Shown: piece by piece, positions 51,476-59,139 of the stretch | How positions within the stretch are numbered: position 1 is the stretch's first letter | Layout: every line of letters starts with the position of its first letter | Origin: Lentisphaerae bacterium GWF2_49_21 | GTDB lineage: Bacteria; Verrucomicrobiota; Lentisphaeria; Victivallales; GWF2-50-93 | Length of the DNA stretch: 64,000 nt | Reading direction: 5' to 3' | NCBI GenBank assembly: GCA_001804805.1 | Contig: MHBH01000005.1 | Coordinates: forward strand, 1-64,000 | Notes under the pieces: model-generated | Told to the model about the DNA's origin: nothing | What the model saw: the letters and a program-made list of their open reading frames with translations, nothing else | The model's database searches: none | Made by a program: the position numbers and the translations under genes

Positions 51476-52363
51476 TCAAATGCCATTTTGCATCTTGCAT
51501 GCCTTCACGGCGTTGTGCATCAGCATGGCGATGGTCATCGGGCCGACTCCGCCTGGGACAGGTGTTATCCAGGAGGCCTTTTCTGCGACTTCCGCAAATT
51601 TCACGTCGCCTACGAGCTTGTGCCCTTTTGGAGCGGTTTTGTCTTCAACACGGTTTATGCCTACGTCTATCACGACGGCGCCTTTTTTCACCATGTCGGC
51701 TGTCACGAATTCGGCCTTGCCTATTGCGGCGATCAGGATGTCTCCCTGGCGCGTATAATCTGCGATGTTCGCAGTTCTGGAATGGCAGACAGTCACGGTC
51801 GCGTTTGCGCCTTTTGCCTTCTGCATCAGAAGCGCCATCATCGGTTTGCCGACGATGTTAGAGCGACCGATTATGACTGCGTGCTTGCCAACCGGATCTA
51901 TGCCGCTTTTTTCAAGCAGCACCATGATCCCATGCGGAGTACAGGGGTAGAATCCGTCCGTATCGCCGTTGAGCATCTTGCCGACATTGATCGGATGGAA
52001 GCAGTCCACATCCTTTTCCGGCTTTATTGCCATTACAATTGCCCCCTCGTCGATTTGCGGCGGCGGGGGCGACTGGACGAGTATGCCATGGATCTTCGGG
52101 TTGTTGTTGAGTTCATTGACAACCGCAAGCACCTGTTCCTGTGTGGCGTTCTTGTCGAGGACCCTTTTTTCGGAATAGATCCCGAGTTCAAGAGACTTCT
52201 TGGCCTTCATGTTCACATATACGGACGATGCCGGGTCGTCGCCCACAAGCACGACCGCCAATCCGGGCTGGAGGTTGTGGTTTCTCGCCAATGATGCGAC
52301 TTCCCGGGCGGTTTCAACGTGAACCTGTTCAGCTATCTTCTTGCCGTCGATTATATTTGCCAT
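51476..52363 (-). CDS. folD: bifunctional methylenetetrahydrofolate dehydrogenase/cyclohydrolase
   Basis: A 295-residue enzyme that interconverts 5,10-methylene- and 10-formyl-tetrahydrofolate. [20 protein letters not shown] has the catalytic Lys region (Y-V-x-x-K), [20 protein letters not shown] is the folate site, and [20 protein letters not shown] is the NAD(P) site. [19 protein letters not shown] closes the fold. The start MANIIDGKK at 52363 is preceded by AAGGGA at seven bases; the 27-codon extension is AT-rich and not conserved. It may supply one-carbon units and is probably co-transcribed with leuC and leuD. Confidence 0.95.
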   Translation of the reverse strand: MANIIDGKKIAEQVHVETAREVASLARNHNLQPGLAVVLVGDDPASSVYVNMKAKKSLELGIYSEKRVLDKNATQEQVLAVVNELNNNPKIHGILVQSPPPPQIDEGAIVMAIKPEKDVDCFHPINVGKMLNGDTDGFYPCTPHGIMVLLEKSGIDPVGKHAVIIGRSNIVGKPMMALLMQKAKGANATVTVCHSRTANIADYTRQGDILIAAIGKAEFVTADMVKKGAVVIDVGINRVEDKTAPKGHKLVGDVKFAEVAEKASWITPVPGGVGPMTIAMLMHNAVKACKMQNGI

Positions 52364-52472
52364 GATATATTCCCTTAAAAACTTGTTCATTTGAATAAAG
52401 AGATTTAAATTATACATCATAATATGGATTTTTAAATTTCCCAACAGGAGATTTTAGAGGTTTCCTTAATTT

Positions 52473-53204
52473 ATGCGAGTCCTAGTATATAACATAGCCT
52501 ATGGAACCGGAGCTCCCGAATCGCTCTACCGCAATTTCAGCACGGCACACCGGTATGTCCGCACAAAGGACACGCATATCAGGAAGATAATTGATTTCAT
52601 AAGCAAGGCCGATCCGGACATCCTCGGTCTTGTCGAGGTCGACACCGGCTCATATAGGACGAAATACGTCAACCAGGTCGAATTCATCGCCGGGCACATT
52701 AAACATCATCACCAGTCATCCATTAAGTATAATCATGGTTTTCTTTCAAAGAGAATGCCGATCGTCAGGAAGCAGGCGAATGCCATTTTGACCAAGCTGA
52801 AGGTCCCGGACGGCAACTTCCATTTTTTTCCGGCCGGATTCAAAAGATTGTTGATCGAGATCGACATTGCAGGCATAAGATTTTTCCTAGTCCATCTTTC
52901 CGTCCAGAAGAGGGTGCGCAAGCTGCAGCTTACACATCTTGCGAAACTCGCAAAGGGGCTCAAGCCGGTGATCATCGCAGGCGACTTCAACACGTTTTCC
53001 GGACCGAAGGAGATTCATGAGCTGCAGCAGGAGCTGGGGCTTGTGAATCCGAACACCGACAACCTGCCCACTTTTCCGTCATGGAAACCGAGCAGGCAGC
53101 TTGATTTCATACTCTGCTCCCACCAAATAAAGATCCAGCACTTCGAGGTCCCAAAAGTGCAATTCTCCGATCATCTTCCCCTCCTGTTGGATTTCAAAAT
53201 GTGA
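52473..53204 (+). CDS. endonuclease/exonuclease/phosphatase (EEP) family protein
   Basis: A 243-residue cytoplasmic protein of the DNase I-like superfamily. RVLVYNIAYGTG opens the fold, DILGLVEVDTG gives the metal-binding Glu, IIAGDFNTFSG the catalytic Asp-Asn, and FSDHLPLLLDF the Asp-His pair. It could cut DNA or RNA, or dephosphorylate a lipid or sugar; members are too varied to choose by eye. It is transcribed divergently from folD, with 109 bp between starts. A GATAACAGG word and an inverted GTAG pair follow its stop. Confidence 0.8.
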   Translation: MRVLVYNIAYGTGAPESLYRNFSTAHRYVRTKDTHIRKIIDFISKADPDILGLVEVDTGSYRTKYVNQVEFIAGHIKHHHQSSIKYNHGFLSKRMPIVRKQANAILTKLKVPDGNFHFFPAGFKRLLIEIDIAGIRFFLVHLSVQKRVRKLQLTHLAKLAKGLKPVIIAGDFNTFSGPKEIHELQQELGLVNPNTDNLPTFPSWKPSRQLDFILCSHQIKIQHFEVPKVQFSDHLPLLLDFKM

Positions 53205-53218
53205 AGAGAAAGATTTTC

Positions 53219-53349
53219 GACAGGATAACAGGATTTACAGGATATTAAGATGGACAATCAATCAGGGGAACAGCCCTTAAGGGCTTAACTACGAGCATAT
53301 TCCCAATTCTTGAGCATAAGGTTGTAGTCAATGCCGTGAGGCATGTTTC
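53219..53349. repeat. GATAACAGGATTTAC word and an inverted GTAG pair
   Basis: 53219-53245 carries CAGGATAACAGGATTTACAG, the word also seen at 8895-8985. 53268-53292 is an inverted GTAGTTAAGCCCTTAAGGGC and 53323-53349 is GTAGTCAATGCCGTGAGGCA. The two hairpins form a tail-to-tail pair about 30 bases apart. Confidence 0.85.
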
Positions 53350-53350
53350 C

Positions 53351-54334
53351 TTATTTATTTTTCAGAGAATTCAGCTTGTCCTCAAGGTCTTTGATGTATT
53401 TCGGGTCTCGGTGGTTCTCGATGAGATCCTTCAGCTTGTCAATCCTCTTCTTCAAATCCTCATCCTTCTTTCCGGAAAAGGCGTACGTTTTTTCAAGGTT
53501 CTCGAGAGTTTCCCTTTCCTTTGCCCATGATTTCTTTACATAATCAATTTCCGCTTGAAGGTGAAGAATCCTAAATTCGTCAATAGAGTATACTTTTTCC
53601 TTAATGCCTTTTTTGGGCATGAAGAAGAAGCCTGCAGTCCAGTCGTCTGGTTTATCCGACCAGACTCCGATGTCAAGTTTTTCCCAGAGACTATCTATTG
53701 CTTTTATAATCGCATCATTTTTAGCTATAAAACAGTAATTGACGTCGTTTATCCGGTTTTTGCCATCATAATGGATTTCTATGATGCAGACTTTACCTGT
53801 ATTGCCAATTAACTCTTGAACGACAGTGGAGGTGAAAACGAAGATGTATTTTGGCTGTTTTGCCTTGTTTATTGTGATTGCGATACCTCGGAGTCCTGAA
53901 GATAAAAAATCCATGCTGGCGTTGAATTCATTCTTGTAATTGCCCCATTCTCCCTTAAGAAAATTCTCCAGCAACTGGTTTATCTCCCCTTTTCTACACT
54001 CAATGCTTTGGGTTGATTTGAAAACTATATCGGCCGTGTTCTCAATTAATCTTAACTTGCTTTCAGCATGCAAGTCCTTTGCCTTCATTCTTTTAATGTA
54101 TTCTGAAACATCGACCTTGTCGTCTTCATAAAGAAATGAGTATGGGCTTGTCGAGTAAGTGAAATAGAAATTCAAATCCGGATCATTTTCATCTTTTGAA
54201 ACGATTTCCTTCAGTACCTTCTGGATTCTTATGGAGTCACCGGACTGGCTTTCTGGATTTCCTGTATCAGAAGAAAGGCAAATAATGTTCATTAAGGCAA
54301 TTATTTGCATGAGAATCAATGATTTGTATTTCAT
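53351..54334 (-). CDS. hypothetical exported protein with C-terminal coiled coil
   Basis: A 327-residue protein. The N-terminus (MKYKSLILMQIIALMNIICL) is a signal-like hydrophobic segment; the Cys at about 19 is not in a canonical lipobox. The middle is beta-rich (YIFVFTSTVVQELIGN, CIIEIHYDGKNRINDVNYCF). Residues 265-327 are charged heptads (ERETLENLEKTYAF, DEDLKKRIDKLKDLIENH) typical of a coiled coil. No family is recognised. AAGGAG lies six bases before ATG 54334 and lies within the end of the LarA-like gene, so the two are translated from one mRNA. It is notably AT-richer than its neighbours. Confidence 0.6.
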   Translation of the reverse strand: MKYKSLILMQIIALMNIICLSSDTGNPESQSGDSIRIQKVLKEIVSKDENDPDLNFYFTYSTSPYSFLYEDDKVDVSEYIKRMKAKDLHAESKLRLIENTADIVFKSTQSIECRKGEINQLLENFLKGEWGNYKNEFNASMDFLSSGLRGIAITINKAKQPKYIFVFTSTVVQELIGNTGKVCIIEIHYDGKNRINDVNYCFIAKNDAIIKAIDSLWEKLDIGVWSDKPDDWTAGFFFMPKKGIKEKVYSIDEFRILHLQAEIDYVKKSWAKERETLENLEKTYAFSGKKDEDLKKRIDKLKDLIENHRDPKYIKDLEDKLNSLKNK

Positions 54335-54336
54335 TT

Positions 54337-55632
54337 TTAACTCCTTGGCGCGCAATAGGGGCCTTCGGGGAAGACCGCTACCTTCATCCCATTTTTCAGG
54401 CAGGATTCGAAGATCTTCCTGACTGTCTTCTCAATCTCATTCTTCTTTGTCGAAGACCCATTGACGGAAAGTTTTGAAAGGCTTTTTGAATCAATGCCAT
54501 TGGTGACGAAGTGGAGGCCTGTCTCTCCGATCTTCTCAAGAGTCCTGCATTGCATCTGAAGCTGCCACTGGTCCTTTATGAAGTGCCCAGGGGCACATAT
54601 CTCTCTGGGAAAATCCTGCCATCTGCCGGAATATTTCTCCATCGTTGCCTGGTATTCCGGGCTGCCAATTCCCTCTACACAGCTGCCGAATGAAATTATA
54701 ATTCCATTTTTCTTTACAGCTGGTGTGCATGAGACCATTCCTTTGACGCACTGATAGAATGTGGCGTCAAGCGGATAGCCTCCGCAGGAAGTCACTGCAA
54801 TGTCGGCTTCAACTTCGACTTTCTGGCAGCTGCAACCCGAGACGAATTTACATGCCGCCGCATGAGCTTCCTCGAGCCCGCCTGAAAAAGCCTTGACGAG
54901 CTGGCGCTCATTGTTCAGCACGACGTTCACCGAGAAATCGACTCCTGCGAGTTTCGCAATTGAAATGGATTCGAGATGGCAGGGATTGCCTTTGAGATTC
55001 CCGTTGCAGGCGAGGGGGGACGAGAGGAATTCATAGCCGTGGAATTTCTTTACGGTCTCCAATGAAACAAGTCCCGGGCACACCGCCTTGCGTCCGCCTG
55101 AGAACCCTGCCATGAAATGGGGTTCGACGAGTCCGGTGACGATTTTGAAATCGGCTTCCGCGAAGACCTTGTTTATCTTTACTTTGGATCCCGACCAGCT
55201 TTTTCCGGGAAGTTCGACGAGTCCGAATTCATTTTCCGCCCTGTGGTCGATAATCCTATAGTTCCTGACGACATCTTTGCCGAACATCTCGAGCCGTTCC
55301 TGTTTTGTGCTTGGACGGTGCATTCCGGTGGCGATTATAATAACTATGTTTTCCTTTGCGATATTCGCAGATTCAATTTCGTGTAGGAGTTCCAGCAGGA
55401 AACGGCTGTATGGGATTGGCCGGGTGATGTCGGAAACCACTACGGCGACCTTGCCTTTGCGGCCTTTCAGAAGTTCAGCCAGTGGTTTTGAGCCGACTGG
55501 TTTCCTGACCGAGTCGGTTACAAGCTCGGAGTCGGACTTTTCTGGTTCTGGGAATTTTGATTTATAAACGATCGAGTCATCTGGTACCACCAGCGCGATC
55601 TCATCTCTGCCATATAGGAATTTGATGTTCAC
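54337..55632 (-). CDS. LarA-family nickel-pincer racemase/epimerase-like protein
   Basis: A 431-residue protein of the lactate-racemase (DUF2088) family. Visible motifs are VVVSDITRPIPYSRFL, IIATGMHRPSTKQE, LVEPHFMAGFSGGRKAVCPG with the His and cofactor-attaching Lys, and SCGGYPLDATFYQCVKGM. Family members use a nickel-pincer nucleotide built by LarB, LarC and LarE, none of which is in the window. The substrate may be lactate or another 2-hydroxy acid, or a sugar acid. It begins at GTG 55632, whose GTGA overlaps the TGA stop of the upstream toxin-like gene. No other Met fits the family start. Confidence 0.85.
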   Translation of the reverse strand: MNIKFLYGRDEIALVVPDDSIVYKSKFPEPEKSDSELVTDSVRKPVGSKPLAELLKGRKGKVAVVVSDITRPIPYSRFLLELLHEIESANIAKENIVIIIATGMHRPSTKQERLEMFGKDVVRNYRIIDHRAENEFGLVELPGKSWSGSKVKINKVFAEADFKIVTGLVEPHFMAGFSGGRKAVCPGLVSLETVKKFHGYEFLSSPLACNGNLKGNPCHLESISIAKLAGVDFSVNVVLNNERQLVKAFSGGLEEAHAAACKFVSGCSCQKVEVEADIAVTSCGGYPLDATFYQCVKGMVSCTPAVKKNGIIISFGSCVEGIGSPEYQATMEKYSGRWQDFPREICAPGHFIKDQWQLQMQCRTLEKIGETGLHFVTNGIDSKSLSKLSVNGSSTKKNEIEKTVRKIFESCLKNGMKVAVFPEGPYCAPRS

Positions 55633-55883
55633 TGGTTGATGACTCTTTCGTAATCAGCATGGGAACCTATCCATACCCAGATAAAGTCATTTCCATCCTT
55701 TATTGAAAGAGCTCTGTAGTCAAGTCCAACTCTTGCAGACCAGAATTTGCCTGTTTTCTTGAATTGGAGAGAAGGATGATGTGGATTGGCTTTTAGTAAT
55801 GCGAAATTCTTTGCTGCCAGCTTTTGCATGGGCTCAGGAAGTTTATTAAGATAATCCCAGAAGCAGTCTGATGTCTTGTGCAT
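55629..55883 (-). CDS. RelE/ParE-type toxin
   Basis: An 84-residue protein with the RelE-superfamily fold. The motifs LNKLPEPMQKLAAKNFALLK, SLQFKKTGKFWSARVGLDYR and GNDFIWVWIGSHADYERVIN match a widespread plasmid-stability toxin group. It would be expected to cut ribosome-bound mRNA or inhibit gyrase and to be neutralised by the upstream gene product. Its ATG shares one base with the antitoxin TAA (TAATG). Its TGA overlaps the GTG start of the LarA-like gene. The pair is therefore translationally linked to a metabolic gene, which is unusual. Confidence 0.85.
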   Translation of the reverse strand: MHKTSDCFWDYLNKLPEPMQKLAAKNFALLKANPHHPSLQFKKTGKFWSARVGLDYRALSIKDGNDFIWVWIGSHADYERVINQ

Positions 55884-56092
55884 TACAGATCCCGGAGTTT
55901 CCCTTTTCTCTTGTCGGAGATGGCTTCAGCCACAAGAAAGTCCAGTTTCCCAGATTTAGAGTCTTCTTCAATCTGTTTGTCCCACGCCGTCCAGTCCTTT
56001 TCGGAGAACCATTGGCGCAGGCGTACAAAATCCCTCTTGGGCAGAGAGTTTATTGCGGATTTGATGTCTTCAATTTTGTTTATTGTAACCAT
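55883..56092 (-). CDS. antitoxin of the RelE/ParE-type module
   Basis: A 69-residue acidic/basic protein, MVTINKIEDIKSAINSLPKR and then DFVRLRQWFSEKDWTAWDKQ. The C-terminal KSGKLDFLVAEAISDKRKGK segment matches antitoxins that wrap around RelE-type toxins. It lies directly upstream of the toxin gene with a one-base overlap. It has no visible DNA-binding domain of HTH or Xre type; the short N-terminal strand could be ribbon-helix-helix. A promoter is suggested just upstream, which would leave almost no 5' leader. Confidence 0.8.
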   Translation of the reverse strand: MVTINKIEDIKSAINSLPKRDFVRLRQWFSEKDWTAWDKQIEEDSKSGKLDFLVAEAISDKRKGKLRDL

Positions 56093-56097
56093 GACAT

Positions 56098-56126
56098 AAA
56101 ATACTATTGAGTGAGTTTGTTTTCAA
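56098..56126 (-). promoter_or_regulatory. possible promoter of the toxin-antitoxin operon
   Basis: On the minus strand TTGAAA (56126-56121) and TATTTT (56103-56098) are 17 bases apart. The antitoxin start is only five bases beyond the -10 box, so the mRNA would be nearly leaderless, and no Shine-Dalgarno site is seen. Confidence 0.35.
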
Positions 56127-56141
56127 GTAGGTGCAATCTTG

Positions 56142-58085
56142 TTACTCTGTCAGGGATTCGGCAAGCAGCTTCTCCAGCTTCTTGGATACGGTCTCCCATT
56201 CATGAAGCGCTTTTGGAAGCTCCTCATGGATCTCGGTCAGGCGCCTGTTTGTTGCGGCATAATCTATCTTCCAGTCAGGAGATTCCATCTTTGCTACAAG
56301 CTCCTTTTCTTCGGCCTCCAGAGAGTCAATGATTTTTTCAGTGTCAGCCAGTTTTGTCGTAAGATCCTTTTTCCTGCGTCCGCGTTCCTGGATCAGTTCG
56401 GCACGTTCCCGGCGCTGCACTTTCCGTTCGGATTCCTTTGGTTTGGAGATTTCCTCTGCGAGTTCCGCAGAAGGAGACTCCATCGCCATTTTTTCGCAGT
56501 AGTAGTCATATCCACCGCTGTAGAGCTTGATCCCGGGCGGGCGCATCGCCGCAATAGTTGTTGCAACCTGCCTTACGAACTGGATGTCGTGGCTGACTAT
56601 GCAGATCGTCCCTTGGAATTCCTTTAGCGCTTTTTCCAGCGCCTCGCGTGCGGCGATGTCCAGATGTGTCGTCGGTTCATCGAGAATGAGGAAGTTCGGC
56701 GGATTAATGAGAAGCCGTGCGAATGCAAGACGGATCTTTTCTCCGCCGCTCAATACTCCAACCGTCTTCTCGACAGTGTCTCCGGAAAAACCAAAGCCTC
56801 CGAGGAGATTTCTGATTTCCTGCATTCCTGCATCCTCGCTGAATCTTTTTACGGTTTCAAAAACTGTCAGATCGGGATCCATCGTCTCGGCAAATTCCTG
56901 TGACTGGTATCCAGGGACGACATTGTGACCGAGTGTGCGGGTTCCTTCGGACGGTAGCAGGATTCCGGCGACAACCCTTAGGAATGTCGATTTTCCAGTT
57001 CCGTTAAGACCGACAAATGCGAGCTTGTCTCCGCGCTGCACACTGAGGTTGACGCCCTTTAGAACCCAGGTGCTGCCGTCATAGGTGAGACCGATGTTTT
57101 CAAGCCGCACAACTTCCTGTCCGGATCTTTCAGGCTTCTTGAGACGTATTTTCCCTGGACTTGTTATCCGGTGGGGAATTACGATCTCCTCCAAGCGTTC
57201 AAGCATCTTAATCTTGCTCTGTACAAGTGCAGCCTTGGTGTTTTTGGCGCGGAACCTGTCTATGAACATCTGCGCCTGTTCGCGTATCCGGCGCTGGTTC
57301 TCCGCCGCCGCAAGACGTTGTTCATAGCGAATGACGCGTTCCTTTACATAGTAGTCGTAGTTGCCTTTGTATTTCTCGGTTTGATAGTTCGCAACCTCGA
57401 GGGTGATGCTGGTGAGCGAGTTCAGGAGATAACGGTCATGCGAGATCAGCAGCATTGTCCCGGAAAAGCTTTTCAGGTATCCACGCAGCCATTCAATAGC
57501 CGGGATGTCAAGATAGTTTGTCGGCTCGTCAAGTAGAAGCAGATCGGGATCCGCGACGATCACACGTGCAAGTTCGGCGCGCATCTGCCATCCGCCGCTG
57601 AACGAACTGAATGGACGCTGGAAGCTGTCCTCCATCAATCCGAGACCGCAGAGGGCGGTCTGCGCCCTTGGACGGATCTGGTATCCGCCTCCGGCTTCGA
57701 AAAGTGTCTGAAGCCTGCCGATATGCGCGAGTACTGAATCCCGGTCCTTTATTCTGTCATGGTGCAGATCATGTTCAAGCTTTTCCATTTCGTCATGGCA
57801 GTCTTTAAGATCCTGGCGTCCGCTTTCGGCATATTCCAGCAATGTCATGTCGACATCCTGCGGGTTGAACTCCTGGCGGAGATGCCCGATCCTGATGGAC
57901 TTTGGAAACTCAATGCTGCCGGTGTCGGGGCTTATCTCGTCGCGGAGCAGGGCGAATACAGTACTTTTGCCGGCACCGTTGGGGCCGACAACTCCGACAC
58001 GCTCGCCCGCATTGACGCGGAAACTGGCGTTCTTGAGGACTTCGTGGGTACCGAAGGTCTTGCTTATGTTTATAAAATCGATCAT
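56142..58085 (-). CDS. ABC-F family ATPase
   Basis: A 647-residue soluble twin-ATPase. Domain 1 has Walker A GPNGAGKST near residue 36, signature SSFSGGWQMRAELARV and Walker B LLLLDEPTNYLD. Domain 2 has GLNGTGKST, VLSGGEKIRLAFARLL and FLILDEPTTHLD. The interdomain linker (about 235-310) is helical and basic as in translation factors of this family. The C-terminus (about 540-640) is a coiled coil like that of Uup/YheS. It probably acts on ribosomes rather than as a transporter. No strong ribosome binding site precedes ATG 58085. It has no clear operon partner and is upstream of the toxin-antitoxin promoter. Confidence 0.92.
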   Translation of the reverse strand: MIDFINISKTFGTHEVLKNASFRVNAGERVGVVGPNGAGKSTVFALLRDEISPDTGSIEFPKSIRIGHLRQEFNPQDVDMTLLEYAESGRQDLKDCHDEMEKLEHDLHHDRIKDRDSVLAHIGRLQTLFEAGGGYQIRPRAQTALCGLGLMEDSFQRPFSSFSGGWQMRAELARVIVADPDLLLLDEPTNYLDIPAIEWLRGYLKSFSGTMLLISHDRYLLNSLTSITLEVANYQTEKYKGNYDYYVKERVIRYEQRLAAAENQRRIREQAQMFIDRFRAKNTKAALVQSKIKMLERLEEIVIPHRITSPGKIRLKKPERSGQEVVRLENIGLTYDGSTWVLKGVNLSVQRGDKLAFVGLNGTGKSTFLRVVAGILLPSEGTRTLGHNVVPGYQSQEFAETMDPDLTVFETVKRFSEDAGMQEIRNLLGGFGFSGDTVEKTVGVLSGGEKIRLAFARLLINPPNFLILDEPTTHLDIAAREALEKALKEFQGTICIVSHDIQFVRQVATTIAAMRPPGIKLYSGGYDYYCEKMAMESPSAELAEEISKPKESERKVQRRERAELIQERGRRKKDLTTKLADTEKIIDSLEAEEKELVAKMESPDWKIDYAATNRRLTEIHEELPKALHEWETVSKKLEKLLAESLTE

Positions 58086-58212
58086 TTGGGGATTTTACTT
58101 TACAACACCGGTAGCAGTTTAAACCACAACCTAAATTATGAAACCACAGAACACACAGATAAAATAGCCACAAAACAATGGATAAATGCGGAGTATTCAA
58201 ACGCTAAAAAGG

Positions 58213-58581
58213 TTATTCCTGCTCTTTCTGGTGTATTCTTATACGGCCCAGTTCGACAATCCAGAGATCTGATTCAAACGGAATGCTTTCAAGAGCAGAC
58301 AACGCTTGTTTCACTAGCAATTCAAGGATTTTCAAGGAAGGATTATGAGGCAATCTTATTATAATTATACCAGCACAGAGTGAGGCTGGAAAACGGATGG
58401 GACTGGAAAAGTCCAGATCAAAGGTCACCAGACATCGTCTCTCCTCACGGCAAACATTGAAGATCCTCTCATCGTCAGCCCCTGATAACTTTTCGCCAAG
58501 GACTGTTTCTACATCATGACCGGCAAGACGGAACAAAGACTGAGCCCTGTTCCCGAGGTTTTCGTCAAGCTTGAACTTCAT
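58213..58581 (-). CDS. DUF5615 PIN-like protein, probable toxin
   Basis: A 122-residue protein. The N-terminal MKFKLDENLG and the DIERIF/CLVTFDLDFSS pair are the acidic active-site motifs of DUF5615, a PIN-related RNase family. It overlaps the upstream DUF433 gene by four bases (ATGA). Such DUF433-DUF5615 pairs are widely regarded as toxin-antitoxin modules. It should act in the cytoplasm on RNA, but that is known only by family analogy. Confidence 0.85.
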   Translation of the reverse strand: MKFKLDENLGNRAQSLFRLAGHDVETVLGEKLSGADDERIFNVCREERRCLVTFDLDFSSPIRFPASLCAGIIIIRLPHNPSLKILELLVKQALSALESIPFESDLWIVELGRIRIHQKEQE

Positions 58582-58820
58582 ATCACCGCTTCCAAGGGTA
58601 TGTCCACGTATCTTTCGCGGGACATTTCAGCGCCGAAAGCAATTGCTGCAAAAACATCCTCTCTGGAAAGTTGCGGATATTCTTTTATCAAATCATCAAT
58701 TGACATTCCATCAGCCAGGAGATCGAGGAGCATTGAAACCCATATCCTAGTTCCCCTGATACAGGGTTTCCCGAAACATATGTTCGGGTCGCAAGTAATT
58801 CTGTTAAGTAATGTTTTCAT
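58578..58820 (-). CDS. DUF433 protein, probable antitoxin
   Basis: An 80-residue protein matching DUF433 in full: ITCDPNICFGKPCIRGTRIW, then VSMLLDLLADGMSIDDLIKE and a YPQLSREDVFAAIAFG helix pair. DUF433 proteins contain a winged or helix-turn-helix-like DNA-binding fold and are encoded with DUF5615 proteins, here by a four-base overlap. AGAGG lies eight bases upstream of ATG 58820. Confidence 0.9.
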   Translation of the reverse strand: MKTLLNRITCDPNICFGKPCIRGTRIWVSMLLDLLADGMSIDDLIKEYPQLSREDVFAAIAFGAEMSRERYVDIPLEAVI

Positions 58821-59139
58821 GAATGAACCTCTCGTTTTGACAGCAGAAACATACTACAAAATTCATTTTTTACAATTAACAGGCAGGAATGCCTGTGCTA
58901 CTTCACGAAGCCTGCGGCGACAATATTGATTCGCCTGCCGTTCGATAGGAGGACGGTAATCTGTTTTGACGCGACTCCAGAATAAGTAACAACAGTTATG
59001 TCGGATGTGTTCGTATTCCCTGCGAACTTAACAAGGAGTTCGAGCTGTTCTCGTGCCAGAAGTGTATTAGGAGAGTGATCGAAATTTGGAGTTGCCGGCA
59101 GGTTGCCGGCGGGACGCCAGCGCTCCTTTAATATGGGAA
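58821..59139. repeat. interval with two repeat elements around a gene remnant
   Basis: 58878-58901 is an inverted GTAGCACAGGCATTCCTGCC element. 59088-59126 is bounded by GGAGTTGCCGGCAGGTTGCC and GACGCCAGCGCTCC. Between them lies a 62-codon remnant on the minus strand. Apart from the start region of the DUF433 gene, nothing else was found. Confidence 0.8.
58898..59086 (-). pseudogene. 3' fragment of an unidentified gene between repeats
   Basis: A stop-free frame on the minus strand encodes 62 residues, including LLAREQLELLVKFAGNTNTS, DITVVTYSGVASKQITVLLS and NGRRINIVAAGFVK. It has a protein-like composition and no start codon suited to it. It begins where a GGAG repeat ends and stops at a TAG that is part of the GTAG head of another repeat. 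It is probably the decayed 3' end of a gene broken by repeat insertion. The family is not recognised. Confidence 0.4.
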
